The position numbers were made by a program, and so were the translations under genes. The notes under the pieces are model-generated. The model ran no database searches, was not told the DNA's origin, and saw nothing but the letters and a program-made list of their open reading frames with translations. Below, piece after piece: positions 27,221 to 37,220 of a DNA stretch of 64,000 bases (position 1 is its first letter; each line of letters starts with the position of its first letter). This DNA comes from Insulibacter thermoxylanivorax (GTDB taxonomy: Bacteria > Bacillota > Bacilli > Paenibacillales > DA-C8). The stretch lies in contig NZ_BMAQ01000006.1 in NCBI RefSeq assembly GCF_015472005.1, positions 124,001 to 188,000 on the forward strand, given 5' to 3'.

Positions 27221-28546
27221 TTACAAGGAGGCAGCGGAAAGCATGTTGCCGGCAAAACCCTTCACCGCTTGCAAAGCGCGTTCAGCGAGGCGTTCATTCC
27301 TCAACTTCTTATCGCGGACACGCTCGGCCAATGGCGGCAGCAATCCGAAGTTCGTATTCATCGGCTGGAAGTTATCCGGCGAAGCAGATGTGATATAGTG
27401 CGCCAAGCTGCCGATCGCACTCTCACGCGGTGCTGTGACGGGCTCCAGGCCCCGGGCCAAGCGTGCTGCATTGATCCCGGCGATGAGTCCCGAAGCTGCA
27501 GACTCCACATACCCTTCGACGCCCGTCATTTGGCCGGCGAAGAACAAAGTGTCTCGCTGCTTCAACTGATAGGTCGGCTTCAGCAAGCGCGGCGAATTGA
27601 CAAAGGTATTGCGGTGCATTACGCCGTAGCGGACAAATTCCGCCTGTTCCAGCCCCGGGATCAGCGAGAAGACCCGCTTCTGTTCTCCCCACTTCAGATG
27701 GGTCTGAAAACCTACTATATTAAATAGAGTTCCGGCCGCATTGTCCTGCCGCAGCTGAACGACGGCATAGGGCGTCCGTCCCGTACGAGGGTCCACAAGA
27801 CCCACGGGCTTCAGCGGTCCGAATAAGAGCGTCTGCTTGCCGCGTCTGGCCATGACCTCGATCGGCATGCATCCCTCGAAGAAGATCTCCTTCTCAAACT
27901 CCTTAAGCTCGGTTGTTTCAGCGGTGATCAATGCCTCATAGAAGCGGTCGAACTCTTCTTCATTCATCGGGCAATTCAGATAAGCGGCATCTCCCTTATC
28001 GTATCGCGATGCCAGGAAGACCTTATCCATGTCGATCGAATCCCGCTCAACGATGGGGGCAGCTGCATCATAGAAGTATAGATAGGACTCGCCGGTCAGC
28101 TCGCGCAGTTTCTCCGACAGCGCAGGTGAAGTGAGCGGTCCGGTGGCGACCACAGTGATGCCTTCCGGCAGCTCAGTGATCTCTTCATGACGCACCTCGA
28201 TGAGCGGATGCTGTTTGAGCGCCTCCGTCACCGCAGAGGAGAACCCCTCGCGGTCGACGGCAAGGGCTCCGCCCGCAGGCACTGCATGTTGGTCCGCACT
28301 GCGAATAATCAATGAATCGAGGATGCGCATCTCTTCTTTGAGCACGCCCACCGCATTGGTCAGCGAATTTGAACGCAGCGAGTTGGTGCAGACTAACTCC
28401 GCGAATTTGTCCGTATGGTGTGCAGGTGTCATGCGGATGGGTCTCATCTCGTACAAGATGACCGGAACTCCTTGTTTGGCGATCTGCCAGGCCGCTTCGG
28501 AACCGGCCAGTCCCGCTCCGATGACCGTTACTTTGATGTTAGACAT
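27221..28546 (-). CDS. trmFO: TrmFO, folate-dependent tRNA (m5U54) methyltransferase
   Basis: A 441-residue FAD enzyme with the Rossmann motif [14 protein letters not shown] at residues 7-20, the conserved [12 protein letters not shown] block, and C-terminal [19 protein letters not shown]. It methylates U54 in the tRNA T-loop using methylenetetrahydrofolate. The open frame continues 447 bp upstream into topA, but ATG 28546 behind a GGGGGG ribosome site gives the family start [10 protein letters not shown]. Formerly called gid. Confidence 0.95.
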   Translation of the reverse strand: MSNIKVTVIGAGLAGSEAAWQIAKQGVPVILYEMRPIRMTPAHHTDKFAELVCTNSLRSNSLTNAVGVLKEEMRILDSLIIRSADQHAVPAGGALAVDREGFSSAVTEALKQHPLIEVRHEEITELPEGITVVATGPLTSPALSEKLRELTGESYLYFYDAAAPIVERDSIDMDKVFLASRYDKGDAAYLNCPMNEEEFDRFYEALITAETTELKEFEKEIFFEGCMPIEVMARRGKQTLLFGPLKPVGLVDPRTGRTPYAVVQLRQDNAAGTLFNIVGFQTHLKWGEQKRVFSLIPGLEQAEFVRYGVMHRNTFVNSPRLLKPTYQLKQRDTLFFAGQMTGVEGYVESAASGLIAGINAARLARGLEPVTAPRESAIGSLAHYITSASPDNFQPMNTNFGLLPPLAERVRDKKLRNERLAERALQAVKGFAGNMLSAASL

Positions 28547-28607
28547 AATTACCCCCCACTTCCTAAGATGATCGATCGATGATCCGCTGCGGAGATTCGC
28601 CTCGCGG

Positions 28608-30716
28608 TTATTCCGCGGCGGATTCATCGTCAGGATTCGCTTGCTTCTCCTTGTGACCGCAGCTTGGACACAAGATCGTAACCTGACCGCGTGCTCGCTT
28701 CTCCACGGTATAGGAACCGCATTCCGGACAAGATTTGGCCAGCGGTTTATCCCAGGAGACGAATTCACAATCCGGGTATCTGTTGCAGCCGTAGAAGATG
28801 CGTCCCTTCTTGCTGCGCCGCTCGACGATCTTTCCTTCGCCGCAGCCGGGGCAGTCCACGCCGATTTCCTTGATGATCGGTTTCGTATTCCGGCATTCCG
28901 GGAACCCCGAACAAGCCAAGAACTTCCCGAAACGTCCCATCTTATAGACGAGGTGACGGCCGCACTTCTCACAGACTTCATCCGACACTTCATCCTGGAT
29001 CTCGATCTTGCTCATCTCGGCTTCGGCAACTTTAAGCCTCTTCTCGAAGGTCTGATAGAAGTTGTCGAGCACTTTCACCCAGTCGGCGATCCCTTCTTCG
29101 ATATGGTCGAGTTCCTCTTCCATCTCAGCCGTGAATTCCACATTGAGGATCTCCGGGAAGAATTCTTCCATCAGTTGATTAACGACTTCACCCAGCTCTG
29201 TAGGCACAAATCTCTTATCTTCTAACCGGACATAACCGCGTTTCTGCACCGTTTCCAGCGTCGGTGCATAGGTGCTCGGCCGGCCGATGCCCAGTTCCTC
29301 CAGCGTGCGCACGAGCCTCGCCTCGGTATATCGCGGCGGCGGCTGCGTAAAATGCTGCTTCGGTTCGATCTTGCGTGTTTCCACTTCGTCGTCCTTCTTC
29401 AGCGGAGGCAGGAATTTCTCCTCATCATGGCTGCCGGTTCCGTCATCGCTGCCCTCCACATAGACTTTCATAAATCCAGGGAACTTGATCTTGGAACCGG
29501 CGGCGCGGAAGAGCACATCCCCAGCCGAGAGATCAACGGTCATCGTATCGAGCACCGCCGATGCCATCTGGCTTGCTACGAAGCGGTCCCAGATGAGTTT
29601 GTACAGGCGGTATTGGTCCCGGCTTAAGTAGGGCTTCACTTGCTCCGGCGTGCGATGCACCGAAGTAGGACGGATCGCTTCGTGAGCGTCCTGCGCACTG
29701 GCATTCTTCTTCGTGTAGACCCGCGGTTTGTCCGGCACATAGGCTTGCCCGTACTTCTGGATGATCCACTCCCGCGCTTCTTCTTGCGCAACAGGAGAGA
29801 TTCGCGTGGAGTCCGTACGCATGTAAGTGATTAACCCGACGGTTCCCTCCTTGCCGAGATCGACCCCTTCGTACAACTGCTGAGCTACCGACATCGTCTT
29901 CGATGCACGGAAGTTCAACTTGCGGGCCGCTTCCTGCTGCAAGGAACTGGTGATGAACGGCGCCGCCGGATTGCGCAGCCGCTCCCGCTCCTTCACATCA
30001 GTGACGACGATCCGAGCGCCTTCGATCGCTTTGAGGATCTCCTGAACTTCGTTCTCATTCTTCAATTCGAGTTTCTCGCCGTTTCGCCCATAGAACTTCG
30101 CTTCGAATTCCTGACCTTCATGGGCGGCAAGCAAGGTGATCGTCCAGTATTCCTCGGGCACGAATGAACGAATCTCATTCTCCCGATCGATGATCAGCTT
30201 CACGGTAACCGATTGGACGCGGCCGGCGGACAGCCCCTTCTTTACTTTCTTCCAGAGCAAGGGACTGATCTGGTAACCGACCAGGCGATCGAGGATCCGC
30301 CGCGCTTGCTGCGCGTTCACCAGATCCATATTGATCGGTCTGGGCGACTTGAATGCGTCCTTAACTGCCTGCTTCGTAATCTCATTGAATACGACCCGGC
30401 AATGCTCATTCTCGTCCAATTCCAGATAGTGTGCCAAGTGCCAAGCAATCGCCTCGCCTTCGCGATCGGGGTCCGCTGCGAGATAGACTTTTTTGACCTT
30501 TTTGCTGGCGTCTTTGAGCTCCTTAAGAATCGCTCCTTTGCCTCGAATGGTGATGTATTTCGGTTTAAATCCTTGTTCAATATCTACGCCGGTTTGGCTC
30601 TTCGGTAGATCGCGAATATGACCCATCGATGCTTTAACGATGTAATTCTTGCCAAGATATTTACTGATCGTCTTTGCTTTTGCCGGCGATTCTACGATTA
30701 CGAGCGAATCTGCCAA
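28608..30716 (-). CDS. topA: TopA, DNA topoisomerase I
   Basis: A 702-residue type IA topoisomerase. The Toprim domain covers residues 4-110 ([30 protein letters not shown]), and the catalytic Tyr is Y298 in [10 protein letters not shown]. Three C-terminal four-cysteine zinc ribbons start near residue 580. It relaxes negative supercoils. The frame opens at 30755, but the Shine-Dalgarno GGAGGAG is 6 nt before TTG 30716, and this yields the family start [10 protein letters not shown]. It is 22 bp downstream of dprA. Confidence 0.95.
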   Translation of the reverse strand: MADSLVIVESPAKAKTISKYLGKNYIVKASMGHIRDLPKSQTGVDIEQGFKPKYITIRGKGAILKELKDASKKVKKVYLAADPDREGEAIAWHLAHYLELDENEHCRVVFNEITKQAVKDAFKSPRPINMDLVNAQQARRILDRLVGYQISPLLWKKVKKGLSAGRVQSVTVKLIIDRENEIRSFVPEEYWTITLLAAHEGQEFEAKFYGRNGEKLELKNENEVQEILKAIEGARIVVTDVKERERLRNPAAPFITSSLQQEAARKLNFRASKTMSVAQQLYEGVDLGKEGTVGLITYMRTDSTRISPVAQEEAREWIIQKYGQAYVPDKPRVYTKKNASAQDAHEAIRPTSVHRTPEQVKPYLSRDQYRLYKLIWDRFVASQMASAVLDTMTVDLSAGDVLFRAAGSKIKFPGFMKVYVEGSDDGTGSHDEEKFLPPLKKDDEVETRKIEPKQHFTQPPPRYTEARLVRTLEELGIGRPSTYAPTLETVQKRGYVRLEDKRFVPTELGEVVNQLMEEFFPEILNVEFTAEMEEELDHIEEGIADWVKVLDNFYQTFEKRLKVAEAEMSKIEIQDEVSDEVCEKCGRHLVYKMGRFGKFLACSGFPECRNTKPIIKEIGVDCPGCGEGKIVERRSKKGRIFYGCNRYPDCEFVSWDKPLAKSCPECGSYTVEKRARGQVTILCPSCGHKEKQANPDDESAAE

Positions 30717-30738
30717 AAATGACTCCTCCCCTCCGAGG

Positions 30739-31851
30739 TCAATATATCGATACATATGTTGATCCTGGAGTTTTTTGAATCTGTTTCTTAATTAGTAAAG
30801 ATAGCAGAACTGTGTGCAAATGTCCAAACTGGTATTGCGTCAATTCCAAAATTTCATCAATCGATCGTTCCTTCTCGGCGATGATTTCGAGCACCCGCCG
30901 CTCGTCCTCCGTAAGCTTCACACGGGCGCTGGGCTTGCGGCTGGAAGGCCTGAGCCGGGATATAATATGCGTATATTTTTCCGCGATTTCAACGCCGCTT
31001 GTCACACATTGCGAAGGAAAATTTTTGATCTCCGCCAGAGTTCCTTGGCTCTGCTCCGAAAAGATCGAACCGGGAACAAAGTACACATCGCGGTCTTGTT
31101 CAACGGCATACTCAGCTGTGATCAAGGCTCCGCTCTTCATGCCGGCCTCGACGACCAAGGTCCCCAGCGTCAAACCCGAGATGATGCGATTGCGCAGGTG
31201 AAAGAGTCCTTTGCTTGCCGGTGTGCCGAGGGGCCACTCGGAGACGAGAACGCCTTCCTGTGCCATGCGGTCGATCAAGAGAGCATTCTCCCTGGGATAG
31301 ATGATATCCAGTCCCGTTCCCAATACGGCGGCGGAGGGAGCCCCTTCCGCAAGGCTCGTGCGATGGGCCTCCGTATCGATACCGCGTGCCATGCCGCTGA
31401 CGATGCCCAACCCGGCGGCACACAGCTCGCTCACCAGCCTGCGCGCGGCTCGCTTCCCATAAGGGGTCGCCCGCCTTGTGCCGACGACGGCAATCGACGG
31501 GTGCTTGAGTTTCTCGATATCTCCCTTTACATAGAAAACATAAGGTCGCTGATAGATTTCCCTAAGGAGCGGCGGATAAGCTTCATCCCCATCGACGATG
31601 ACCTGAACTCCCGCCTTCCGGTACCGCTCATATCGCTCTGCGATGAAATCTTCCGTCATTGTTTGTTTGATCGCTCGTGCTTTGTCCTCCGGGATTCCGA
31701 ACGAGCGTAAGTCCTTGATCGACAGCTGGGATACATCGGGAAACAGTCCTTGGTTGATGTGTTTCTCCATGTGTTTCAAAAAATTCTGCACGGTCACCAG
31801 GCCGATGCCCGGGATCTCCTTGAGCCCGAACAGCCAATCTCTGCGATCCAT
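30739..31851 (-). CDS. dprA: DprA/Smf, DNA-processing protein
   Basis: A 370-residue protein with an N-terminal helix-hairpin-helix/SAM-like region, a Rossmann-type DNA-binding core ([48 protein letters not shown]) and a small C-terminal winged-helix-like domain. DprA loads RecA on incoming single-stranded DNA during transformation. Two adjacent ATGs occur; 31851 is 7 nt from GGAGG, 31854 only 4 nt. It is probably the first gene of the dprA-topA-trmFO-xerC-hslVU-codY run. Confidence 0.94.
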   Translation of the reverse strand: MDRRDWLFGLKEIPGIGLVTVQNFLKHMEKHINQGLFPDVSQLSIKDLRSFGIPEDKARAIKQTMTEDFIAERYERYRKAGVQVIVDGDEAYPPLLREIYQRPYVFYVKGDIEKLKHPSIAVVGTRRATPYGKRAARRLVSELCAAGLGIVSGMARGIDTEAHRTSLAEGAPSAAVLGTGLDIIYPRENALLIDRMAQEGVLVSEWPLGTPASKGLFHLRNRIISGLTLGTLVVEAGMKSGALITAEYAVEQDRDVYFVPGSIFSEQSQGTLAEIKNFPSQCVTSGVEIAEKYTHIISRLRPSSRKPSARVKLTEDERRVLEIIAEKERSIDEILELTQYQFGHLHTVLLSLLIKKQIQKTPGSTYVSIY

Positions 31852-31877
31852 CATCCTGCCTCCATTCTAAGTTATAA

Positions 31878-31924
31878 AATAAAAAAGCAACCCTCCACAT
31901 CTCATCAACATGGAAGGTTGCTTA
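31878..31924 (-). terminator. Rho-independent terminator downstream of sucD
   Basis: On the minus strand AAGCAACC and GGTTGCTT pair with an imperfect extended stem, followed by a TTTTTT-rich tract. It separates sucCD from dprA. Confidence 0.85.
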
Positions 31925-31963
31925 CCTTCAATCAAACCATCGATATGATATATAATGTAAGGA

Positions 31964-32896
31964 TTATTTCACTGTAATGCACTTCTCCAAGATGCCATGC
32001 TCCTTAAGCGCTTCGACAAGGGTATCGCCGATATCCGCAGGGGTCGGTGCCACACGGATGCCGCAGGCTTCCATAACCCGGATCTTCTCAGCAGCCGTTC
32101 CCTTGCCGCCGGAGATAATCGCACCGGCATGGCCCATGCGCTTCCCTGGAGGCGCCGTTTGACCGCCGATGAAACCTACAACGGGCTTCTTCATATTCGC
32201 CTTGATCCATTCCGCGGCTTCCTCTTCCGCGGTGCCTCCGATCTCACCGATCATGATGACCGCATAGGTGTCCGGGTCCTCGTTGAACAGCTTCAGGATA
32301 TCGATGAACTCCATACCCTTCACCGGGTCCCCGCCGATCCCAACTGCCGTGGATTGACCGATGCCGCGGCTCGTCAATTGATGCACAGCTTCATAGGTCA
32401 GCGTGCCGGAACGGGAGACGACGCCGACATGACCAGGCGCATGGATATAACCGGGCATGATACCGATCTTCGACTGTCCCGGTGTCGTGATCCCCGGGCA
32501 GTTCGGACCGATGAGCTTCGTCTTCTTGCCCTCCATATAGCGCTTAACCTTAACCATATCCAGCACCGGGATGCCCTCGGTGATGCAGACCACGAGGTCC
32601 AGCTCCGCATCCACCGCCTCCATGATCGAATCGGCGGCAAAAGCAGGCGGCACATAGATGACCGAAGCGGTTGCCCCCGTTGCTTCCTTGGCTTCGAGCA
32701 CGGTATTAAAGACGGGCAGGGTCACGGTCTCGCCGTTGTCCAGATGAAAGTCCACCTGCTGTCCGCCTTTGCCCGGGGCGGTGCCGGCGACCATCTGCGC
32801 ACCGTATTCGAGACAGCTCTTCGTATGGAACATCCCCGTCTTACCGGTCATGTTCTGCGTGATAATCTTCGTATGCTTATCCAGTAGTATACTCAT
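31964..32896 (-). CDS. sucD: SucD, succinyl-CoA synthetase alpha subunit
   Basis: A 310-residue protein with a CoA-binding Rossmann domain at the N-terminus and the phospho-histidine motif GHAGAI (His about residue 256). It makes succinate and a nucleoside triphosphate from succinyl-CoA in the TCA cycle together with SucC. The frame opens at GTG 32908, only 2 nt from AGGAGG. ATG 32896 gives the family start [14 protein letters not shown] but is 14 nt away, so the start is not fully settled. Confidence 0.95.
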   Translation of the reverse strand: MSILLDKHTKIITQNMTGKTGMFHTKSCLEYGAQMVAGTAPGKGGQQVDFHLDNGETVTLPVFNTVLEAKEATGATASVIYVPPAFAADSIMEAVDAELDLVVCITEGIPVLDMVKVKRYMEGKKTKLIGPNCPGITTPGQSKIGIMPGYIHAPGHVGVVSRSGTLTYEAVHQLTSRGIGQSTAVGIGGDPVKGMEFIDILKLFNEDPDTYAVIMIGEIGGTAEEEAAEWIKANMKKPVVGFIGGQTAPPGKRMGHAGAIISGGKGTAAEKIRVMEACGIRVAPTPADIGDTLVEALKEHGILEKCITVK

Positions 32897-32914
32897 GGTA
32901 TCGGTCACATCCTC

Positions 32915-34075
32915 CTATTGATTTACGAGTGAGACGATCTTCTGTGCACCGTCAGCCATTGAATCCGCTGCGACGATATCAAGCCCAGAATCCCGCAGGA
33001 TCTGCTTGCCGAGGTCAACATTCGTCCCTTCGAGACGAACGACCAGCGGTCTGTCCAAGCCGACCTGCTTCACCGCTTCTACGATGCCGTTGGCGATCGT
33101 ATCGCAGCGCATGATCCCGCCGAAGATATTGACGAAGATCCCCTTGACATCCTGATCGGAGAGGATGATCTTGAAGGCCTCCGTCACCTTCTCCGTCGTC
33201 GCGCCGCCGCCGACATCGAGGAAGTTCGCGGGCTCTCCGCCGTAATATTTGATGATGTCCATCGTCGCCATTGCCAGTCCCGCTCCGTTCACCATGCAGC
33301 CGATATTGCCGTCCAATGCAATGTAGCTGAGGTCATGCTTCGAAGCTTCGATCTCCTTCTCATCTTCCTCATCCAAATCGCGCAATTCCAAGATATCCGG
33401 ATGGCGGTACAATGCGTTGGAATCGAAGTTCAGCTTGGCATCCAGCGCCATCACTTCACCGTCGCCGGTAACGACGAGCGGGTTGATCTCCGCAATGGAA
33501 CAATCCTTATCGATGAAAGCGTTGTAAAGTCCAAGCATGAAAGCAACCGCCTTGTTAACCAGCTCGTTCGGGATGTTGATTGCATAGGCTAACTTGCGGG
33601 CTTGGAACGGCAGCAAACCTACGGCGGGATCGATCACTTCCTTGAAGATCTTCTCCGGTGTCGCCGCTGCTACTTCTTCGATCTCCGTTCCGCCTTCCGC
33701 GGAAGCCATCATGACAACCCGTCCCGTGCCGCGATCGACGACTACGCCGAGATAGTATTCTTTCTTTATGTTGCAGCCCTGCTCGATCAGCAGCCGCTTG
33801 ACAACCTTACCCTCGGGTCCTGTCTGATGCGTGACCAGCACTTTGCCGAGGATCTCGGAGGCATGCGCCCGCACCTCATCCATCGTCTTCGCGACTTTGA
33901 CGCCGCCTGCTTTGCCCCGTCCGCCGGCATGGATCTGCGCCTTCACAACGACGGGCAATCCGAGTTCTTCGGCAGCCGCTGCTGCTTCTTCCACAGAGAA
34001 GGCGACCCTGCCTTCAGGAACTTTGACGCCGTAGCGTTTCAGAATTTCTTTACCCTGATACTCGTGGATATTCAT
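32915..34075 (-). CDS. sucC: SucC, succinyl-CoA synthetase beta subunit
   Basis: A 386-residue protein with an ATP-grasp domain ([34 protein letters not shown]) and a C-terminal ligase domain ([30 protein letters not shown]). It confers nucleotide specificity in the TCA-cycle enzyme. Its stop is 18 bp before the preferred sucD start, so the pair forms an operon. Confidence 0.97.
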   Translation of the reverse strand: MNIHEYQGKEILKRYGVKVPEGRVAFSVEEAAAAAEELGLPVVVKAQIHAGGRGKAGGVKVAKTMDEVRAHASEILGKVLVTHQTGPEGKVVKRLLIEQGCNIKKEYYLGVVVDRGTGRVVMMASAEGGTEIEEVAAATPEKIFKEVIDPAVGLLPFQARKLAYAINIPNELVNKAVAFMLGLYNAFIDKDCSIAEINPLVVTGDGEVMALDAKLNFDSNALYRHPDILELRDLDEEDEKEIEASKHDLSYIALDGNIGCMVNGAGLAMATMDIIKYYGGEPANFLDVGGGATTEKVTEAFKIILSDQDVKGIFVNIFGGIMRCDTIANGIVEAVKQVGLDRPLVVRLEGTNVDLGKQILRDSGLDIVAADSMADGAQKIVSLVNQ

Positions 34076-34250
34076 CCATACTCCTCCTGTTCAGTACTCA
34101 TGAGATAGAGAGACTCGATGCGTCATGCTGTTTGATAGATGCCGGTTTGGTTATGTAAGCGATTAAGCATTGCAGTTGTCTGCTGCGAATGATATTGCTT
34201 TTACTGGTATGAATACGAATACATATGGAATGAAATCACAGGCTCCATAT

Positions 34251-34256
34251 ATTGTA
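34251..34256 (-). promoter_or_regulatory. Candidate extended -10 promoter for sucCD
   Basis: On the minus strand TGATACAAT (a TG-n extended -10 with TACAAT) lies about 175 bp before sucC. No good -35 is present. The spacer between sucC and comM (34076-34358) holds nothing else clear apart from a half-conserved cre-like site near 34154-34167. Confidence 0.4.
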
Positions 34257-34358
34257 TCACGATTTTTCGAAAGTTTCTTTACATTTTTGTGACAGGTTCG
34301 TTGATATTTTGCCATATTCTAAGTTTCGTTTGCGATCTTTCTCTGATTTCTAGGGATT

Positions 34359-35957
34359 TCAGCCATTTACTAGAGGGATATCCAGAGCACGGTATTGGAT
34401 CGCCTCGGCCAGATGCGCCGTATCGATCTGTTCGTGATCGTCGAGATCGGCGATTGTCCGGGCGATCTTCAGGATACGGTCATGGGCGCGGATGCTTAAG
34501 CCGAGCGCTTCGTAGTATTCTTGCAGCATCTCCCCCGCCTCCTTGGAGATCTTGCAGTATTTGCGCAGTGCCTCTCCTCGCAGATCACCGTTGCAGCGGA
34601 TGGTCTTCTCTCGATAACGGCTAGCTTGCCGCTGCTCCGCTGCCGCGATCATCTCCCGCATAGCAGCTGAGGTCAGGCTGCGGCCGGCATCGCCGCTTAG
34701 TTCGGCATATTCGATATATGGCACTTCCACGTGCAGATCGATGCGATCGAGCAGCGGACCGCTGATGCGGGAGATATACTGTTCTTTCCGATAAGAAGGG
34801 CAGGTGCAGGCGCGTTTGCTGCTCGTGCTCCCCGAGAATCCACAGGGACACGGATTCATCGCGGCAACCAGGAGAAATTTCGTTGGGAACGTACAGATCG
34901 CTCGGGCTCGACCGATCGTCACGATTCCGTCCTCAATCGGCTGCCGCAGAACCTCCAGGGTCGATCTTGAAAACTCAGGAAGCTCGTCAAGGAACAGCAC
35001 GCCGTGATGGGACAGGCTCACTTCCCCCGGCTTCGGACTGGCGCTGCCGCCGATCAGTCCGGCCGGAGAGATCGTATGATGGGGGGCGCGGAAAGGACGC
35101 TGCCTCATCATTCTGCCATTCGCATGAAGCCTGCCGGTTACGCTGTAGATCTTCATTACTTCCAGGGCTTCCTCTTCGGACATCGGAGGAAGAATCGACG
35201 GCAGGCGCCTTGCGATCATCGTCTTCCCCGATCCGGGAGGGCCGATGAGCAGCATATGATGCCTGCCGGCAGCTGCGATCATCGCCGCCCGTTTCGCTTG
35301 ATGCTGCCCTTGTACATCCCCGTAGTCGATATCGGGTGTTTCTATGGCTTGGGCATCATCCGCCGCTGTGCTTAAGCTGTACTGCAGATGGACGGAGAAC
35401 AAGCCGTTCCGCTGTGCGCTGTCCTCTCCCCCAAGCGGCTTAGGAAGCGATCCGTCGGCTTCCATCGCACGCAGATGCTCAAGACTGCGAATCGGAACGA
35501 TCTCGATGCCGCTGATCAACCCTGCTTCTGCTGCATTCTCAGCGGGAAGGATCACGCGCTTGAACCCCGCTTGCTTGGCAGCTGCCGCCATCGGCAGCAC
35601 ACCGGGTACGGGACGGACTTTGCCATCGAGCGAAAGCTCGCCGATGAACATCGTCCGGCTGACATCCGCCTTCACCTCACCGGACGCAAGGAGTACGCCG
35701 GCGGCAATGGCAAGATCGAAGGCCGTACCCTCTTTGCGCAGATCCGCCGGTGCTAGATTGATCGTTACGCGTTCCTGGGGGAAGCGATAACCCGTGTTCT
35801 TGATCGCTGCGCGGATCCGATCGATGGATTCGCGAACGGCTGAATCGGGCAGTCCGACCAGATGAATCTGCGGCAGGCCGCGGGCGAGATCCGCTTCGAT
35901 CTCCACGACCACCCCTTCAATGCCGTGAATGCAGCATCCATACACTTGTCCATACAT
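34359..35957 (-). CDS. comM: YifB/ComM-family AAA+ Mg-chelatase-like ATPase
   Basis: A 532-residue protein. The N-terminal Lon-protease-like fold (residues 1-165, ARGLPQIHLVGLPDSAVRES) is followed by an AAA+ Mg-chelatase domain with Walker A GPPGSGKT and sensor/Walker B (HHGVLFLDELPEF), and a C-terminal Mg-chelatase domain. ComM in Gram-negatives is a helicase promoting branch migration in transformation; in Firmicutes the role is unproven. The frame extends upstream, but ATG 35957 is 9 nt after AGAGGG. It shares a divergent 271-bp spacer with the zinc-ribbon gene. Confidence 0.92.
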   Translation of the reverse strand: MYGQVYGCCIHGIEGVVVEIEADLARGLPQIHLVGLPDSAVRESIDRIRAAIKNTGYRFPQERVTINLAPADLRKEGTAFDLAIAAGVLLASGEVKADVSRTMFIGELSLDGKVRPVPGVLPMAAAAKQAGFKRVILPAENAAEAGLISGIEIVPIRSLEHLRAMEADGSLPKPLGGEDSAQRNGLFSVHLQYSLSTAADDAQAIETPDIDYGDVQGQHQAKRAAMIAAAGRHHMLLIGPPGSGKTMIARRLPSILPPMSEEEALEVMKIYSVTGRLHANGRMMRQRPFRAPHHTISPAGLIGGSASPKPGEVSLSHHGVLFLDELPEFSRSTLEVLRQPIEDGIVTIGRARAICTFPTKFLLVAAMNPCPCGFSGSTSSKRACTCPSYRKEQYISRISGPLLDRIDLHVEVPYIEYAELSGDAGRSLTSAAMREMIAAAEQRQASRYREKTIRCNGDLRGEALRKYCKISKEAGEMLQEYYEALGLSIRAHDRILKIARTIADLDDHEQIDTAHLAEAIQYRALDIPLVNG

Positions 35958-36228
35958 AACAAAGAACACCCTCTCTACTGTTAATCGGCTCACCCGGCTT
36001 GAATGTCAGCTGTAACGGGTGTCCGCTCGTATCAGAACAGTTAGAATAGGGTGCTTCCTCTTATTCTACTTATCCATTGATCTATGAGACTTGATCCATA
36101 TGAGCTGGATTTACCTATGACACTATATTGCTAATACGACATAGATCTGGAATTTCCTTCTTCACGAGATGAATTCTGGGGATGAAATTACGCTATTGGG
36201 GCAATACTTTACATGAGGTGATGAAAGG

Positions 36229-36483
36229 ATGGAGAACAAACCGTACTACTGCCCGAACTGCAGGTCCAATCGGGTCAAATTCAATATCATCTCAAGCACT
36301 TGCCAGCGAATGATCAAAGATGCAATTACCGGCGAGGTGCTCGCTTTGGAGGAACCGGAAGCACTTCCGCAGGAAGAGGCGACGATCCAATGCTTGGTAT
36401 GCCAGTTTATGGGCAATGAGATGCGTTTTATCAAACAAGCGGAACGGGAACCTCGAATTCCTCAGCCGCAGCTGCTAAGTTAA
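36229..36483 (+). CDS. Small zinc-ribbon-like protein of unknown function
   Basis: An 84-residue protein with paired cysteines C8-x2-C11 and C55-x2-C58, the arrangement of a zinc ribbon; C25 lies between. There is no membrane segment. Residues 35-50 are acidic. A good AGGTG site lies upstream of ATG, and a strong terminator follows, so it is a self-contained transcription unit. It is the only plus-strand gene within about 60 kb of minus-strand genes. I do not recognise the family; it may be a nucleic-acid-binding or adaptor protein. Confidence 0.8.
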   Translation: MENKPYYCPNCRSNRVKFNIISSTCQRMIKDAITGEVLALEEPEALPQEEATIQCLVCQFMGNEMRFIKQAEREPRIPQPQLLS

Positions 36484-36498
36484 TGCCCGATGTTGTTA

Positions 36499-36540
36499 TG
36501 AGCGTATTCTCGGATGAACCGAGGATACGCTCATATTTTG
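36499..36540 (+). terminator. Rho-independent terminator of the zinc-ribbon gene
   Basis: A 15-bp stem with one mismatch (TGAGCGTATTCTCGG / CCGAGGATACGCTCA, loop ATGAA) is followed by TATTTTG. On the minus strand the hairpin lacks a T-tract, so it serves mainly the plus-strand gene. Confidence 0.85.
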
Positions 36541-36550
36541 GTTATATGTA

Positions 36551-36919
36551 TCAAAAAGCTTCCGGAATATGCTCGATCTGAACCCCTCCGTCAGCCAGCA
36601 TACGAACGGCAATTACATCGAACCTCAGCCGCGTATCCTGCGGATAATGCTTCTCTTTCATATAGAGGAGCGCCAATTGCCGCAGCTTGCACTGTTTGCG
36701 CGCGTCGATGGATTCAGCGGCGCTGCCGAATCGGTCGCTGGACCGCGTCCTGACTTCCACGATCACCAGCTGCTCGTCCAATCCCGCCACAACATCGATT
36801 TCACCTAAGCGGCAGCGCCAATTGCGGTCGATAAGGCGATAGCCGCGCGACAGCAGATAGCTGCAAGCCGCCTGCTCCCCCTTCTGTCCCAGCCGCCGGC
36901 GATAATCACCATACGTCAT
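36551..36919 (-). CDS. yraN: YraN/UPF0102-family endonuclease-like protein
   Basis: A 122-residue protein of the restriction-endonuclease-like UPF0102 family: RRRLGQKGEQAACSYLLSRGYRLI, then WRCRLGEIDVVA and VIVEVRTRS. The usual E-x-K catalytic motif is E-V-R here (VEVRTR instead of VEVKTR), so nuclease activity may be altered. The gene often travels with rnhB. Its start overlaps the preceding FlhB-like gene by 14 bp. Confidence 0.88.
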   Translation of the reverse strand: MTYGDYRRRLGQKGEQAACSYLLSRGYRLIDRNWRCRLGEIDVVAGLDEQLVIVEVRTRSSDRFGSAAESIDARKQCKLRQLALLYMKEKHYPQDTRLRFDVIAVRMLADGGVQIEHIPEAF

Positions 36920-37220
36920 TCGCTTGACTCCATTCCTTCGCCTTCCGATCCGTTCGATAGACGAAGCTTAATACTTCAGCGACCAATTGATACAACTCCA
37001 GGGGGATCTGTTGATTCAGCTCCAGCTTCGACAGCACTTCAACAAGAGAGGCGTCCTCCTGGATCGGTATACCGTGTTCCTTGGCTTTGTCAATGATATT
37101 CCTGGCGACCAGACCCTTGCCCTTCGCCACGAGGATGGGAACCTCATGTTCACTCGGTTCATAGCGCAGAGCAACGGCTTGTTCTCGCTTCTGTTCCTTC
37201 GAACGACGCTTCCCTCTCAT
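36906..37220 (-). CDS. ylqH: Standalone FlhB C-terminal-domain homologue (YlqH/FlhX-like)
   Basis: A 104-residue protein that aligns with the cytoplasmic C-terminus of FlhB. EQAVALRYE matches the segment right after FlhB NPTH (THYAVALQYD), then VAKGKGLVARNIIDKAKEHGIPI and IPLELYQLVAEVLSFVY. The NPTH autocleavage site and all membrane helices are absent, so it mimics the already-cleaved FlhB-CC polypeptide with a basic extension. It overlaps the FliK-like gene upstream by 4 bp (ATGA), so the two are coupled. Similar proteins exist in Bacillus (YlqH) and Helicobacter (FlhX). Confidence 0.85.
   Translation of the reverse strand: MRGKRRSKEQKREQAVALRYEPSEHEVPILVAKGKGLVARNIIDKAKEHGIPIQEDASLVEVLSKLELNQQIPLELYQLVAEVLSFVYRTDRKAKEWSQANDVW

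Noticed and set aside
28547-28993. 149-codon N-terminal extension of trmFO
   Set aside because: It overlaps topA out of frame and is Arg/Ser-rich; the family start at 28546 has a good ribosome site.
31997-32887. 296-codon plus-strand open frame
   Set aside because: It is antisense to sucD over nearly its whole length, and its composition mirrors sucD codons.
34154-34167. cre (CcpA) site upstream of sucCD
   Set aside because: TGTAAGCGATTAAG matches only one half well and misses two conserved positions in the other half, so it is too weak to list.
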